DNA of 64,000 bases from Lotus japonicus (GCF_012489685.1 NC_080042.1:44010066-44074065); one strand, 5' to 3'; shown: positions 11,430 to 23,440, counted from the stretch's first letter. Notes: generated by a model from the sequence alone, not told the origin. Numbers and translations are program-made.

Positions 11430-14401
11430 GTGAAGAAAAGCACAAGGCTGTACAATTAGAGACTGAAAAATTAATCAAGGCCCGCTTCATCCGTGAGGTA
11501 CAGTACCCAACGTGGCTCGCCAATGTTGTGATGGTCAAGAAGGCCAATGGGAAATGGCGAATGTGCACGGACTACACAAGCTTGAACAAAGTGTGTCCCA
11601 AAGATTCGTACCCACTTCCCAATGTTGATAAGCTTGTGGATGGAGCTTCAGGGAATGAACTTTTAAGTCTCATGGACGCTTATTCGGGCTATAATCAGAT
11701 TATGATGCATCCGTCGGATGAGGAAAGTACAGCATTTATGACCAATCAGGCGAACTATTGTTACAAGACAATGCCTTTTGGTTTGAAGAATGCAGGAGCT
11801 ACGTACCAACGGCTCATGGACAAAATTTTTTCAAAACAAGTAGGCAGGAATATGGAGGTGTATGTGGACGACATGATTGTAAAGTCCGCCAGGGCTAGTG
11901 ATCATGGTGGCGACCTCAAAGAAGCGTTTGATCAGTTAAGAACATATCAAATGAAGTTGAATCCTGAGAAGTGTTCTTTTGGGATCCAGGGAGGAAAGTT
12001 CTTGGGATTTATGTTAACATCAAGAGGAATAGAAGTGAACCCTGATAAGGGAAGGGCGATCTTGGAGATGAAAAGCCCAACAAGTGTAAAGGAGGTTCAG
12101 CGTTTGACAGGGCGAATGGCCGCCTTGTCACGTTTCTTGCCAATGGCGGGTGACAAAGCGGCCCCGTTCTTCACATGTTTAAAAAAGAATTCAAAGTTTC
12201 AGTGGACAGAGGAATGCGAACAAGCTTTTACCAAATTGAAAGAAACATTGGCCACATTACCGGTACTCTCCAAGCCAACACCAGGCGTTCCATTAGTGCT
12301 CTATTTAGCGGTTACTGACAAGGCAGTAAGTACGGTGTTGCTCCAGGAAGAAGGAAAAAAGCAGAAAGTTATATATTTCGTGAGCCATACTTTACAGGGG
12401 GCAGAGTTGCGGTACCAAAAAATTGAAAAGGCGGCTTTGGCGATTTTGAAAACTGCAAGGCGCCTCAGGCCTTACTTCCAAAGTTTCCAAGTCAAAGTCA
12501 AAACTGATGTTCCCTTAAGGCAAGTACTTCAGAAGCCTGATTTATCAGGGCGATTGGTTAGCTGGTCGGTTGAGTTATCAGAATATGACATACAATATGA
12601 GCCAAGGGGCCAAGTCACTGTCCAAAGTTTAATTGACTTCGTGGCGGAATTAACACCCACTGAAGGTGAGAAGACTCAAGGAGAATGGGTCCTGTCTGTG
12701 GATGGGTCCTCTAATAACACTGGAAGTGGGGCGGGAATAACAATTGAAAGTCCAGATAAAATGATCATTGAACAGTCTCTCAAGTTCGAGTTCAAGGCGA
12801 GCAATAATCAATCTGAGTACGAGGCTCTGATTGCCGGCTTAAGGTTGGCCATTGAGTTGGGAGTCCAGAAGTTATTTATCAAAGGAGATTCGCAGTTAGT
12901 GGTTAAACAAGTGAAAGGCGAGTACCAGGTGAAGGATCCGCAACTGTCCAAATATTTGGAAGTGGTGCGCAGATTGATGATGGAGGTCAAAGAAATCAAA
13001 ATAGAACATGTCCCGAGGGGACAAAATGAGAGGGCTGATGTGTTGGCGAAGTTGGCAAGCACAGGGAGATTGGGCAACTACCAAACAATCATTCAAGAAA
13101 CCCTGCCTCGCCCGAGCATTGATTTGGTAGAAATAAAGTTGAAAGCTGTAAAGTCAGTCAGTGAGGGCGAGCTACCTTGGATGGAATCGATTAAGACCTT
13201 CTTAGAGAACCCACCAAAGGAGGATGATTTGAACACGAGAACAAAACGCAGGGAAGCCAGTTTCTACACACTGGTGGATGGTGAGTTGTATCGGCGGGGA
13301 ATCATGTCTCCTATGCTCAAATGTGTCGATACCAAGGACGCTCTCGGAATAATGGCGGAAGTCCACGAAGGTGTGTGTTCTAGTCATATCGGCGGGCGAT
13401 CCTTGGCAGTAAAAGTGATAAGAGCAGGATTCTATTGGCCAACAATGAAGAAGGATTGTTTGGAGTATGTTAAGAAATGTGAAAAATGTCAAGTCTTTTC
13501 TGACTTACACAAGGCTCCACCAGAAGAATTAACAACCATGATGGCGCCTTGGCCGTTCGCCATGTGGGGGACTGATATCTTAGGACCATTCCCTGTAGCG
13601 AAGGCACAAATGAAGTACATCATCGTGGCGGTTGATTACTTCACTAAGTGGATAGAAGCCGAGGCGGTGGCGACTATCACAGCCGCCAAGGTCAGGAACT
13701 TCCTGTGGCGAAGGATTGTTTGTAGATTTGGGGTCCCCATGGTGTTGGTAATGGATAATGGAACCCAATTCAGAAGTAGTGTTACCCGGGAATTTTGTGC
13801 AGAAATGGGAATCGAGATGCGATTTGCCTCTGTAGAACATCCACAAACCAATGGGCAGGCTGAGTCGGCTAACAAGGTTATCCTGAAAGGTTTAAAAAAG
13901 AAACTGGATGAAGCAAAAGGGCTTTGGGCGGAGGAACTACCAGGCGTTCTTTGGGCATACAACACCACAGAACAGTCAAGCACAAAGGAAACCCCGTATC
14001 GTTTAACTTATGGAACTGACGCCATGCTCCCAGTGGAAATAGAAAACCAAAATTGGCGAGTGGCTCGGTTTAATGAGAATGACAACGCGGAAAATCTGAT
14101 AGCAAATCTGATTATGTTGCCAGAAGAACAACGGGAGGCACACATAAGAAACGAGGCGGGGAAAGTGAAGGTCGCAAGAAAATTCTCAACAAAAGTCGTG
14201 CCAAGAAAAATGAGGGTGGGAGATTTGGTGCTCCGAAAAAACACAATACCTAATAAGCACAACAAGCTTTCGCCCAATTGGGGTGGGCCTTACAGGATTA
14301 TAGGCGACGTTGGAGGAGGAGCTTATAAGTTGGAACAACTAAGCGGTCAAAAGGTTCCACGAACATGGAACGCCTCTCATCTAAAGCAGTATTTTAGTTA
14401 A
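11426..14401 (+). CDS. pol: reverse transcriptase, RNase H, second RNase H, integrase (open)
   Basis: 991 codons without interruption; the ATG at 11426 lies after the frameshift and is not necessarily a natural start, since RT N-terminal sequence (RPVIQPRRR) precedes it in this frame. Reverse transcriptase has YVDD at about residue 146. A connection RNase H follows (~residues 285-400), then a second RNase H (LSVDGSSNN at ~421, through NERADVLAKLAS at ~545) typical of Tat elements. Integrase has an HHCC zinc finger (HEGVCSSHIGG ... CEKCQVF, ~650-690) and the D,D,E core (GTDILGP ~716, MDNGTQF ~776, GQAESAN ~810). It ends NASHLKQYFS without a chromodomain. Would copy the RNA to DNA and insert it into the genome. 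The enzyme domains look intact, but expression as a polyprotein is blocked by the upstream lesions. Confidence 0.93.
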   Translation: MSEEKHKAVQLETEKLIKARFIREVQYPTWLANVVMVKKANGKWRMCTDYTSLNKVCPKDSYPLPNVDKLVDGASGNELLSLMDAYSGYNQIMMHPSDEESTAFMTNQANYCYKTMPFGLKNAGATYQRLMDKIFSKQVGRNMEVYVDDMIVKSARASDHGGDLKEAFDQLRTYQMKLNPEKCSFGIQGGKFLGFMLTSRGIEVNPDKGRAILEMKSPTSVKEVQRLTGRMAALSRFLPMAGDKAAPFFTCLKKNSKFQWTEECEQAFTKLKETLATLPVLSKPTPGVPLVLYLAVTDKAVSTVLLQEEGKKQKVIYFVSHTLQGAELRYQKIEKAALAILKTARRLRPYFQSFQVKVKTDVPLRQVLQKPDLSGRLVSWSVELSEYDIQYEPRGQVTVQSLIDFVAELTPTEGEKTQGEWVLSVDGSSNNTGSGAGITIESPDKMIIEQSLKFEFKASNNQSEYEALIAGLRLAIELGVQKLFIKGDSQLVVKQVKGEYQVKDPQLSKYLEVVRRLMMEVKEIKIEHVPRGQNERADVLAKLASTGRLGNYQTIIQETLPRPSIDLVEIKLKAVKSVSEGELPWMESIKTFLENPPKEDDLNTRTKRREASFYTLVDGELYRRGIMSPMLKCVDTKDALGIMAEVHEGVCSSHIGGRSLAVKVIRAGFYWPTMKKDCLEYVKKCEKCQVFSDLHKAPPEELTTMMAPWPFAMWGTDILGPFPVAKAQMKYIIVAVDYFTKWIEAEAVATITAAKVRNFLWRRIVCRFGVPMVLVMDNGTQFRSSVTREFCAEMGIEMRFASVEHPQTNGQAESANKVILKGLKKKLDEAKGLWAEELPGVLWAYNTTEQSSTKETPYRLTYGTDAMLPVEIENQNWRVARFNENDNAENLIANLIMLPEEQREAHIRNEAGKVKVARKFSTKVVPRKMRVGDLVLRKNTIPNKHNKLSPNWGGPYRIIGDVGGGAYKLEQLSGQKVPRTWNASHLKQYFS

Positions 14402-14893
14402 AAGAAACAACAAAGGTGAATGAAGCCGCACTCTTTTTCCCTTTCTTTGTAGAGGTTTTTAATGAGGCGGCATGTATAAAGAATGGAGACAATTGTTCCC
14501 ATGTATGAGTATGAAAAAGAAATGAAGATTATTTCAACAGAAGTTACTTTTTAATTTATATTACGAGTTTATGCAAAGTAAATCGTATCAAGGTATATAA
14601 TACCGCGAATAAACCTTTCGGAATAAGAAAGTATCGCCATCCAATATTGCAAGCCTTGGCAATTCTAGTGGCCACTAGAAACCAAGCCTCGTCGAAAAAT
14701 CGACCAAGGTATATAGACCTAAGTAACAACAATAATTGATAACAACTCAAGGTAACAACAAAATTTAAAACGGTCTTCATTAAAAGCAAGAAAAAGGGGC
14801 GACGCCCGTACATAATTTGGAATGAAAAAAGACAAAAGGGGCAAGGCCCCAAAGATAAAAGATGACTCAACAAAATAAAAACAAATTACAAAT
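14402..14893. other. spacer between pol and the antisense gene
   Basis: No coding features. It would hold the 3' ends of both the sense pol transcript and the converging antisense transcript. Confidence 0.5.
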
Positions 14894-17014
14894 TCAAGCC
14901 AGATTCTCATTGTTGGCGTTGTTGCCCTGGCTTGTCCCAGCTTGAGGGTCTTCCTTCTCGTGATCCTCGTTCTTGTGCTGCTCATTCCCATCCTCGCCAT
15001 CTTCTTCAGGCTCACTTTCATCATCGAATTGGGGAAGGAGGTCGAGGCTAATGTCATCATCACCAACTACTTGACCATCCTTGATCTCCTTCAGCCACCC
15101 AATACGGGAAAGATCAAAGCCCGGCTCAACCACACTAATTTGCTCTTTGGCCGCCAGAAAGCCTTGTGCAAACTGGAGAGAAGCACGCCCCAAGATGGAA
15201 GCACTTAGGCGTTCGTACTTCTTTTCCAGATTTTGACACTTGGCCTGAACAGCAGTGTGTTTGTCGTTGATGGTTTCCTTTAGGGACTTGGTCTTCTGAA
15301 GGAGCAAGTCAGAAGCAGCCAAGTCATCAGCTAACTTAGCACACTTCTCCTCGGCGGCCTTCAGCTTCTTGTTGGCGGTTTCAGCATCGGCCTTCGCTCG
15401 CTCATATGCAGTCTTATAATCAGCCGCCTTCTTTTCATAACGGTTCTTGGCCGATATCAACTCCTTCACGCACTGAGCCATTCCCGCCACAGTACTGGCA
15501 GCAGAAAGCGCGTGATGGATCGCCACGGAAGCAATGTTGGGGGGGCCTTGACCGGAAATGTCCTTGTGAATCCGGTTGTAAAAAGTACGGGTCATGAATT
15601 CCAGCCCATTGAAGTGAGGATCCGACAAGTTCAGCAAGGGGGGAGGAGCCTCGCCACCAATGGCTGAGCTAGGGCCAGCTTGGTTAAATGGAGTTGGTGG
15701 GCGGTTGATTAGCGCGCTTGAATCTTGTTGAGGGGGCGGGACATTGTCATGTCCCTTCTTTTTCTCAGCCGGATGACTTTTTGGATCGAGAGTCGATTGG
15801 TGGAGAGGCTTACCACCAGCAGCACCTGAAGTTTTTTGACGTTTAGGGTCCCTGACGTTGTCAGAACCCGAAGTACCTTCATTCTTCTTCTTTTGCTCAG
15901 TTTCGGCGGCCCTCTTCTTCGCCGCCGCAGCAGACTGGGCGAGGTATTCCTTCATCTTGATTGGGTTCGCGTCAACCTTGCTTTTTCCCATCGTAGCTGT
16001 ATGGAAAACACCAATTAGACGAGATACATGAACAAAAAGAAAAACAAGTTACGTGCAAAGATTATAAACTTACTAAAAAATTGATTTAAAGTGCCGGATT
16101 TCGACGCCTCAATCAAGTCGTGACCAGAAATTACTGGTAGTGTGCGGAGGTAATCGGCGACGCCTTGTTCAGATTCATCCAAGGCGTCGTATGAAACGGA
16201 TATTTTTCGGCGAGGGTTCTTTGTCCAGTAAAAAGGGAAGAGAGGGTTATTGTCGGAATCTCGGAACAAGTTCTTTATTTCGGGCGACTCCATAACTTTA
16301 AAGTATTTTTTCTGCCATACTTTGTAATGGCTTTTAAGGGCGGTGAACCGACTCATGTTCTTACGGGCTAAAAGTGGAACCCATTTCACAGAAGTAGGTT
16401 TAGTGGTGACTGATTTATAGAAAAGGAAGAACAAAGGATAGGTTGGAGTGAAACTCAAAGTGTTCACAAAGAATTTCAAAGCAGCGGAGAAAACCCCAGG
16501 CGTTGGGCTGGAGTTGGCAAGGCGCCACATTCAGAAAAGAAAGAACGTGACATATAAACGACGAGAAAGGAAGTTTGATGTTCAAGTCTAAGAAGAAATA
16601 GCCATAAACAAAGAAGAAATCGGGCGATTCATCGGCTGGTTCTTTACGCAACAGAACACAGTCATCTTCGCCACATGGGAGGACATTCAACAGATGATCT
16701 TCATTATTCGAGGTGGCGGGATTTATCTTCGTGAACCCTTGAGCAGATATTCGAAGCGAATTAATGCTCCCAACGCTGCTCCAGATAGAACGCAACAGAC
16801 ATTTATCTTCAACTAAATGCGCGTCAGAGCGCCATTCAGGTGAAGACAAATCTCCATTAGAGGAGAGAATTGAGTCTACAGAGCCGGCGGGACCGGAATC
16901 ATCATGGGTAGAAGGCGAGGAGTGAATTTCAATTATAGAGGGGGCGACAACTTCCTCCTCCGTGGAGGGTGAAGAAAGTTCTAGGGAAGAAAGGCTAGTG
17001 TTTGGTAAAGACAT
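14894..17014 (-). pseudogene. antisense spliced gene of the Tat element (Transposase_28 / putative gypsy-type transposon family plus coiled coil)
   Basis: Runs opposite to gag-pol. Exon 1 starts at ATG 17014 (MSLPNTSLSS) and has an acidic Ser-rich head, then the region typical of the 'putative gypsy type transposon' family (FFFVYGYFFLDL, LNVAPCQLQPNAWGF). A single-base deletion about 16455-16465 shifts the frame inside this domain, which then continues (LFFLFYKS, WVPLLARKN). Exon 1 ends at 16074 with donor GTAAGTTT. The intron is 15997-16073, and acceptor CAG leads into exon 2 (15996-14894). Exon 2 opens MGKSKVDANPIKMKEY, is Lys/Ala rich, has a long coiled coil (~residues 185-280 of that exon: YKTAYERAKADAETANKK) and an acidic tail. 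Known in Tat elements as an additional antisense ORF; molecular role unknown. A minus-strand TATA box at 17338-17345 fits its own promoter. Confidence 0.8.
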
Positions 17015-17337
17015 GCGAGGCAGTTTCATAAAAAGAAGAAAGAAGATGAACAAACTAAAAGTAAAAAGAAGATGAACAGAGTCAAAAGAAGAAAGAAGAT
17101 GAACAGAGTCAGAGAAAAAAGAAGTAAACGAAGAATCTCAAGAAAGAGAAAAACTAACCAGGGGAAGAACTGTGGATTTGAGAAAGGAGAACGTCGGCGA
17201 TAGGGGAGCACCGCGCAATGACGACGGCCGGAGGAAGAAAAGGTTCACCGGAGTTCAAAGAAGAGAATGAAAGCTGCGGTGAAAAGGTTTTCAGAACAAA
17301 AGTTTTAAGAAAGTGAAAAATGAAAAGTGAAAAGGGG

Positions 17338-17345
17338 TTTTTATA
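17338..17345 (-). promoter_or_regulatory. TATA box for the antisense gene
   Basis: Minus strand reads CTCTCTATAAAAACCCC, about 325 bases upstream of the antisense ATG and well inside the element, so the antisense gene does not need the LTR promoter. Confidence 0.55.
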
Positions 17346-17710
17346 GAGAGAAAGGAGGAGAGAGAATGAGTGGGGGAAGATCGTGGGATTGTGGGATTTG
17401 AAATTCGAAAAGGTAGGAAGCGAAAAGACATTACTCCTCGAGACGCACAACTGAAAATTGCATTTATAACAAATGATGACGAAATCCCGGAAAACAAGGA
17501 TACGTGCGTCAGTTGAAAAGACGTGATTGACGGTTATGATTAATGGCGACATATCTTTGAAACGGCAACAAAGGTGGCGAAGCGTGAAAATGGCGATGTA
17601 ACAACGAAAGTAAAATGGCGATGAACGAATAAACAATAGAGGCGAACTACTAGGTAACATGATGAAGACATTTCGACTCAATTACTCGAGTCTCATGTCT
17701 TGGGGGCATG
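17346..17710. other. antisense-gene upstream region and polypurine tract
   Basis: No further gene. The last bases, TTGGGGGCATG (17700-17710), form the polypurine tract immediately before the 3' LTR. Confidence 0.6.
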
Positions 17711-18087
17711 TGGACTGGGCGGGATATAAAGAAGATTATGTCCCGCCCAAAATGAACAATAGACCATTGAAGATAGTCATGGCGGGAAGTGCCACACAAC
17801 GAGCTTCATTGCCCTCCCTTAGATGATGGACCCACAAGCCAGCTGGAAGATTCCTTTGGATTTGTCTTATATGTACAGGGATTTGGGCCCTGATTGTCAG
17901 GCCCAAATATAGGAAATGTCCATATCATGACCACCCCCTCTATAAAAGGGGAGGTCATCCACTTGTACGAAACCAACTTTTCAGCATTAATGAGAATATT
18001 CCTTTTATGGTAGTTTTGCTATTTTAGTGCTCTGCTAGGGTTTACTTTTTGTCTTTCTCTTACGTAAGCTTGCCCTAGTACAGAACA
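17711..18087 (+). repeat. 3' LTR of the Tat element
   Basis: Same length as the 5' LTR with six substitutions; followed by the target duplicate ATATT at 18088-18092. Confidence 0.95.
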
Positions 18088-18390
18088 ATATTGTACACTC
18101 TCATTCACAAACAGCAAAGACGGTTAAAAATGCAAGTGTGGTTCATCCAATATTACAACTCTATGGCCCCTATAATACACTAAAAAATTATCAAAATGTG
18201 ACATCCCGTGTTACATATGTTAAGTAAATAAATTATCAATATTTTACATCTTCATGTCCCATATGATGACAAAAATATCAAAATGTGATATTTCCATATC
18301 TCATTCACAAACAGCAAAGACGGTTCAATGTCTTAATTTTTTTTTTCCAAATAATGTTTTTGTAATTTATTTTATGATAAATCCAAATTG

Positions 18391-18450
18391 ATGTCCCGAA
18401 TGATAGCTCAAGTGGTATGAGTTAGGGGACATTTGGGTTTCTTTTTTAAC
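18391..18450 (+). repeat. truncated SINE head
   Basis: ATGTCCCGAATGATAGCTC followed by AAGTGGTATGAGTTAGGGGACAT: the A-box half of the SINE at 3224, cut before the B box. Confidence 0.65.
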
Positions 18451-18724
18451 CCAAAAAAAACTTATTTTCCTTTTTTATTTTAAAAAAATTAGTATCATGT
18501 AAATGATAATGTGTAAAATAATCACAAGTGTTTAATTTTTTTGAGGTTATTAAGATTTTATTAATTTGTATGTTCACAAAAACCAACTACCGTGGAAGAT
18601 GTTTATATCATAATACCAATCTTTCAAATTCTCACATTAATTAGATTAAAGAGCATTTAACTTTCATTTTAAATAGAAATTGTTGCAATATTTTTTGGTA
18701 CTATTAAAAAGATAAATTGCACTT

Positions 18725-18795
18725 TTCAGGGATTGATCCCAGACCTTCCCACCCCAACTCATATGTCTCATAACTCTTACTACATGAGCTAGATA
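18725..18795 (-). repeat. SINE fragment, reverse orientation
   Basis: The minus strand reads AGCTCATGTAGTAAGAGTTA...GAGTTGGGGTGGG...GGGATCAATCCCTG, matching the same SINE head with a degenerate B box. Confidence 0.55.
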
Positions 18796-19938
18796 AATTG
18801 TTGCAATTTAAAATTGGGCAAAACTAAAAAAGAACAATATAGACCAATTACTTAATCTTAGAATACCTTGCCTTGGTGATACTTTTTATTTTTCATTTTT
18901 CGCTTCATGCTTTTTATTTAAACATTTAGAAATACAACATGTTTTTAATTAGGAAGTCAACAATAATAAACTTCCGGCATTGATATCAAATCTAATTTTA
19001 AAATATAATCAACTTTCAGTTATAATTAATATATTTTATAAATCCTAACTAATTAATCATGTCTTTTGGAATTCGTAACTGATATTGATCACATATTAAC
19101 CACTAATATTTTCAATAAACACATATTAACAACATGTAACTGAAATAATTGTAGTGCAAGTTTTTCCACGAAGCAAAAAAAATTGGTAGTGCACATATTT
19201 TTTTCCATTAATTTATTATTACGGAAGTGATTTTTTTTTGTATATTTTCATTATGAGCATGAATTTGTTGTGTGGTTTTTAAATTATAAAATCAACATTA
19301 CATTTTTTTTTGCATTGATATCAAATTTATGTTAATATATAAATTCTTACTAATTAATCATGTCCTTTGGATTTCCTAACTGATATTAACCACTAATTTT
19401 TTCAATAAATACAAATTAACCACGACATGTAACAAAAAATAGTTGTAGTGCAAAGGTTTTTTTTCCAGGAACTTAATTAATTTATTACTAAGGAAGATTT
19501 TAAAATTGTCATTATGGCCATGAATGTGTGATATTATTTCCATGAATTTACTACATCCTCCGTTTCAAAATAATTATCCACTTAGAGAGAAAATATTTGT
19601 TTCGTAATAACTGTCCAATTAGAATTCCAATAAAGTAGTAATTGATGTTTTCCATATAATGCCCCTAAAGAAGAATAAATGAGGATAGATAGTACTACAC
19701 TTTAAAGGGTAAAATAGAAAAACAAATTAAATACTAAGTTTTAAAAAGTTAACATAATGGATTGCATTCTTTAATATGTGTGCATTTTTTCTAAGTTGAC
19801 ACTTATATTAAAACGGAGAGAGTATTTATTATTAGAAGGAAGCAGGAACGATCACGAATTGAATTGAGGTTGGATCAAATAATTATGAATTTATCATTAA
19901 AAATAGGATCTATTAATTGCTTTTATGATGAATCCGAA

Positions 19939-20252
19939 TTGCACATTTTTTCTTATCAAATTCCCTTCTCTTTGAGTTCAAAAAAATTCCCTTCTCTTTA
20001 CTTTTAATCAATTTTAAATTAATTTCCACTTTTTTATTATTTTATATTCAAATTCTATGTCCCTAAATGATAGCACAAGTAGTAAGAGACATGAGTTGCA
20101 CATTTTTTCTTATCAAATTCCCTTCTCTTTGAGTTCAAAAAAATTTCCTTCTCTTTACTTTTAATCAATTTTAAATTAATTTCCACTTTTTTATTATTTT
20201 ATATTCGAATTCTATGTCCCTAAAGGATAGCTCAAGTAGTAAGAGTCAGGGG
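19939..20252 (+). repeat. 157-base tandem duplication ending in SINE heads
   Basis: Bases 19939-20095 (starting TTGCACATTTTTTC) are repeated at 20096-20252 with a few substitutions. Each copy ends in TATGTCCCTAAA.GATAGC plus CAAGTAGTAAGAG, the SINE head; the second continues further into the SINE. Confidence 0.85.
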
Positions 20253-20330
20253 ATATATGAGTTAGGTGGAGAATCGCTGGAGGGTGCAATTTATCTTTCC
20301 GATGTAAAAAAAATATATTCAAATTCTTTT
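20212..20330 (+). repeat. SINE copy
   Basis: TATGTCCCTAAAGGATAGCT followed by a SINE-like body (TATGAGTTAGGTGGAGAATCG...GGGTGCAATTTATC) and an A-rich end. Confidence 0.55.
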
Positions 20331-21025
20331 TTTTTAAGTTTACTAGTGTTTTTTACCCGCGCGTTGCACGGGAAATATGTCTATTGTATTTGATACATTA
20401 ATTAATACTTTGATTATTAAAAATATATTAAACAACGAATGAAATAGAAAAGTCAGAATTGATGAGTAAAGTGGAGATAAAGACTTCTCTTCTAAGCCCG
20501 ATTGAGACCAAGAGGAACTCGTTTCACATTCTTCGTAAATATGAAGACGATAACACAAATCATAGATATAAGGAATTATCAACATATTAATCTTAAAAAA
20601 AATTAATGTGATAGTAGCACAAATCAGGATTGTGTAAGATATATCATAAAGTATAACATTATTGTGTTTATTCCAACTAAGTAGGGATGACAATGGGTAG
20701 GTACTATAGTACCATCTCCATACCCGCGTTTTTAAAAATTACATGTACTCGTCTCCATACTCACGTGGGTAGCAACTCGAAGCTCCCCACCTTTAGAAAA
20801 TTCAATGTCATTACAGGAAGCTATCCATCTTTGCCAAAATCTAAATCTATGGATGACAATGGGTCTCAAAATCATAGGGTACCCGCAAAAAATACCCACT
20901 ATGGGTATGGTAAAAAACCGCTAAATGGGTATAAGGTTGAGTATAGATAATTACCCGCAAAAAATAGTGGGTATGGGTGCGGGTATGGGCACTATAGTAC
21001 CCAACCGGCCCATATCCGCACACAT

Positions 21026-21040
21026 ATGTTATTATTATTC

Positions 21041-21075
<35 letters not shown>
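21026..21075 (+). repeat. ATT microsatellite
   Basis: About 15 consecutive ATT units with one interruption (ATTCTTATT) near the start. Confidence 0.9.
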
Positions 21076-21159
21076 TGGGAATATATTAAAAAATTAACTT
21101 AAGCTATAGCTTTCAAACTCACTCTTTTTAAAAAAAAGTTTGGGATATATTAATTAATA

Positions 21160-23440
21160 CTCTAAAAATAAATAATAAATAAATTAAGATAAAATCAAGA
21201 AATAAACCACCTAAATCCTAATCAAATCTAAAATTTAAATATGTATTTTTTTTACTCTAAAAATAAATCAAAAATAAATTAAGATAAAATCAAGAGATAT
21301 ACAATATAAATCCTAATCAAATCTAAAATTTTAACATGTATTTTTTTATGAGAATTAATCTGAGAATGACACGTGTTATTTTTTTTTCCAATTAGTGAAT
21401 ATTCTGCACCCTAGAAGATTTTCTTTTCCTCAATCTTTTTGCTTTTGATTAAGAAGAGAAAAGAAGGAATCCTTGAAGCATATGACATCTTACAATTAGT
21501 TGAAGAACAAAATCAATTCATGAAAAAGATTGAAACAGAAACCCAAAATGAAGTCTTGAAGAACAAAATACCCTCTTTCACCAATTTGAAAGGATTGTGG
21601 TGAAAGAATTGTATTTAGTGTATTTGTGAATCTTGGGGTAGAGCCCTTGTGAAACAAAAAATCAAAGGAACATTTCAGTCAAGAGAAACAAAAAATGATG
21701 TATTACTCCATATGTGCGCACCCCAGCAAATTATCTATATATGTAAGAAAAAAACAAAATAATTCTCTCACCCAAAATAATTGTGGTTACTTCACCAATA
21801 AACTTATACTAACAATCAATTTAAATTGAACTTAAGGAAATATATAGAGTAAAGTAAGATAAGTCACTCAATTGGCATACTAAAACATGAGTATATGCAA
21901 AACTAATGAGTTTGAGGAAAACATGAACCAACCTTAAGAATGAGCTAACCATACTCATGAAGATTAAATGTGAGCTCTTCATATGCTTTCATCAATTTGA
22001 CTGACCTGTGCATCATTAAAAAAAAAATTAGTAAGTTGTGCATCATTCACATACAGTGCAAATAGTATGCTTATACACACAGCTCAAACATGATGAATAA
22101 AAATGTGCAAAATTTGAGAAATGAATATAAATTCTAGCTATCCTAAGTTTCGTAAATTTCTATAAATTATACCAAAATCTGGTTTAGAATGGCTTCAAAC
22201 GCATGGATTTCTACAAACTATACTAAAATCTGGTTTAAAAAAATACAAAAGCGGAAGTAGAACAATAGAAAAAACATTACGTCTTCAACAATGATTCGTT
22301 AAAGGGTCTATGCAAAGATTTGTAAACTTTTGGATCAAAACACACAAAATATGTGAAATTTAAGAATCCAGGATTGAATTACGAACAAAGGATAAACTGA
22401 AATAGCACAAACCATCAATCACAACATGATAAACTCTTCTTCACGTAACATCATCTTACGGCATACCTCTGTCGTGATCGCGACATGTGGCAGAGGTAGA
22501 AATAGCAGCTATCAAATCTCTGCGTGTCCATGGTAGCTTTATGGACCCTCAGCACCAAATCAACTCCCTTTTCTTAGAATTAGCATTAAATAAATAATAA
22601 GATAAATTAAGATAAAATCAAGAAATAAACAACCTAAATCCTAATCAAATCTAAACTTTAAAAAGGTACTAAATAAAGATAGATAAAAACTACAAAATCT
22701 AGCAAATCACAACAAAAAACTCATAAAATCCTGAATTAAATAAAAATATGAAAATTCAATAAAAATACCATAAAAATTCATTTATACTCTAAATGTAACT
22801 CAAAAATAAAATAAAATATTTCATGAAATTAAAATTAAATAAATAATAAATAAGGATAGATAAAAACTATCAAAATCTAGCAAATCACAATAAAAACTCA
22901 TAAAATCCTGCATTAATTAAAAATTCGAAAATTCAATAAAAATTAATTATTATACTCTATAAATAAATGTAAAATAAAATAAAATATTTCCTGGAAGTAA
23001 AATTAAATAAATAATAAGATAAAATTAAGAAATAAACAACCTAAATTCTAATCAAATCTAAAATTTAAAAAGGTACTAAATAAAGATAGATAAAAACTAC
23101 CAAGTCTAGCAAATCACAATAAAAACTCATAAAATCCTGAATTAATTAAAAATCTGAAAATTTAAGAAAATTTAATTGATATACTCTAAAAGTGAAGCTA
23201 AAATAAAATAAAGTATTTTCTGGATTTAAAATAAATGATAAGATAAATTAAAATAAAATTAAAAAATTAACAACCTAAATCCCAATCAAATCTAATATTA
23301 AAAATAGTATTAAATAAAGATAGATAAAAACTAACAAAATCTAGCAAATCACAATAAAAACTCATAAAATCCCGAATTAATAAAAAATTCAAAAATTCAA
23401 TAAAAATTAATCAATTTATTCTAAAAATAAATTTAAAATA
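21160..23440 (+). repeat. array of ~185-235-base AT-rich imperfect repeats
   Basis: A core block (AAGATAGATAAAAACTA...CAAAATCTAGCAAATCACAA...AAACTCATAAAATCC) occurs near 22668, 22848, 23074 and 23310, each preceded by a companion block (AAATTAAGATAAAATCAAGA...CCTAAATCCTAATCAAATC). The companion alone also occurs near 21165 and 21270. Spacing varies, so this is a dispersed degenerate array inside the Helitron-like element. Confidence 0.8.

Larger units (their letters stand above)
8522..18087 (+). mobile_element. Tat-clade Ty3/gypsy LTR retrotransposon, complete with TSD
   Basis: Two 377-base LTRs (8522-8898 and 17711-18087, both TG...CA) bracket gag, protease, RT, RNase H, a second RNase H and integrase in that order, plus an antisense gene. 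The 5-base duplication ATATT flanks it (8517-8521 and 18088-18092). By eye the LTRs differ at 6 of 377 sites (1.6%), meaning a recent insertion (well under a few million years at usual plant rates). The additional RNase H after the usual one and an antisense ORF before the 3' LTR are known marks of the Tat group (Ogre/Retand/Grande relatives). gag-protease carries two single-base lesions and one TAG, so this copy is not autonomous. Confidence 0.93.
18093..19938. other. AT-rich DNA with SINE fragments
   Basis: No gene. A 27-base segment at 18099 (CTCATTCACAAACAGCAAAG) recurs exactly 200 bases later at 18299. SINE heads are listed separately. The rest shows only A/T tracts. Confidence 0.45.
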
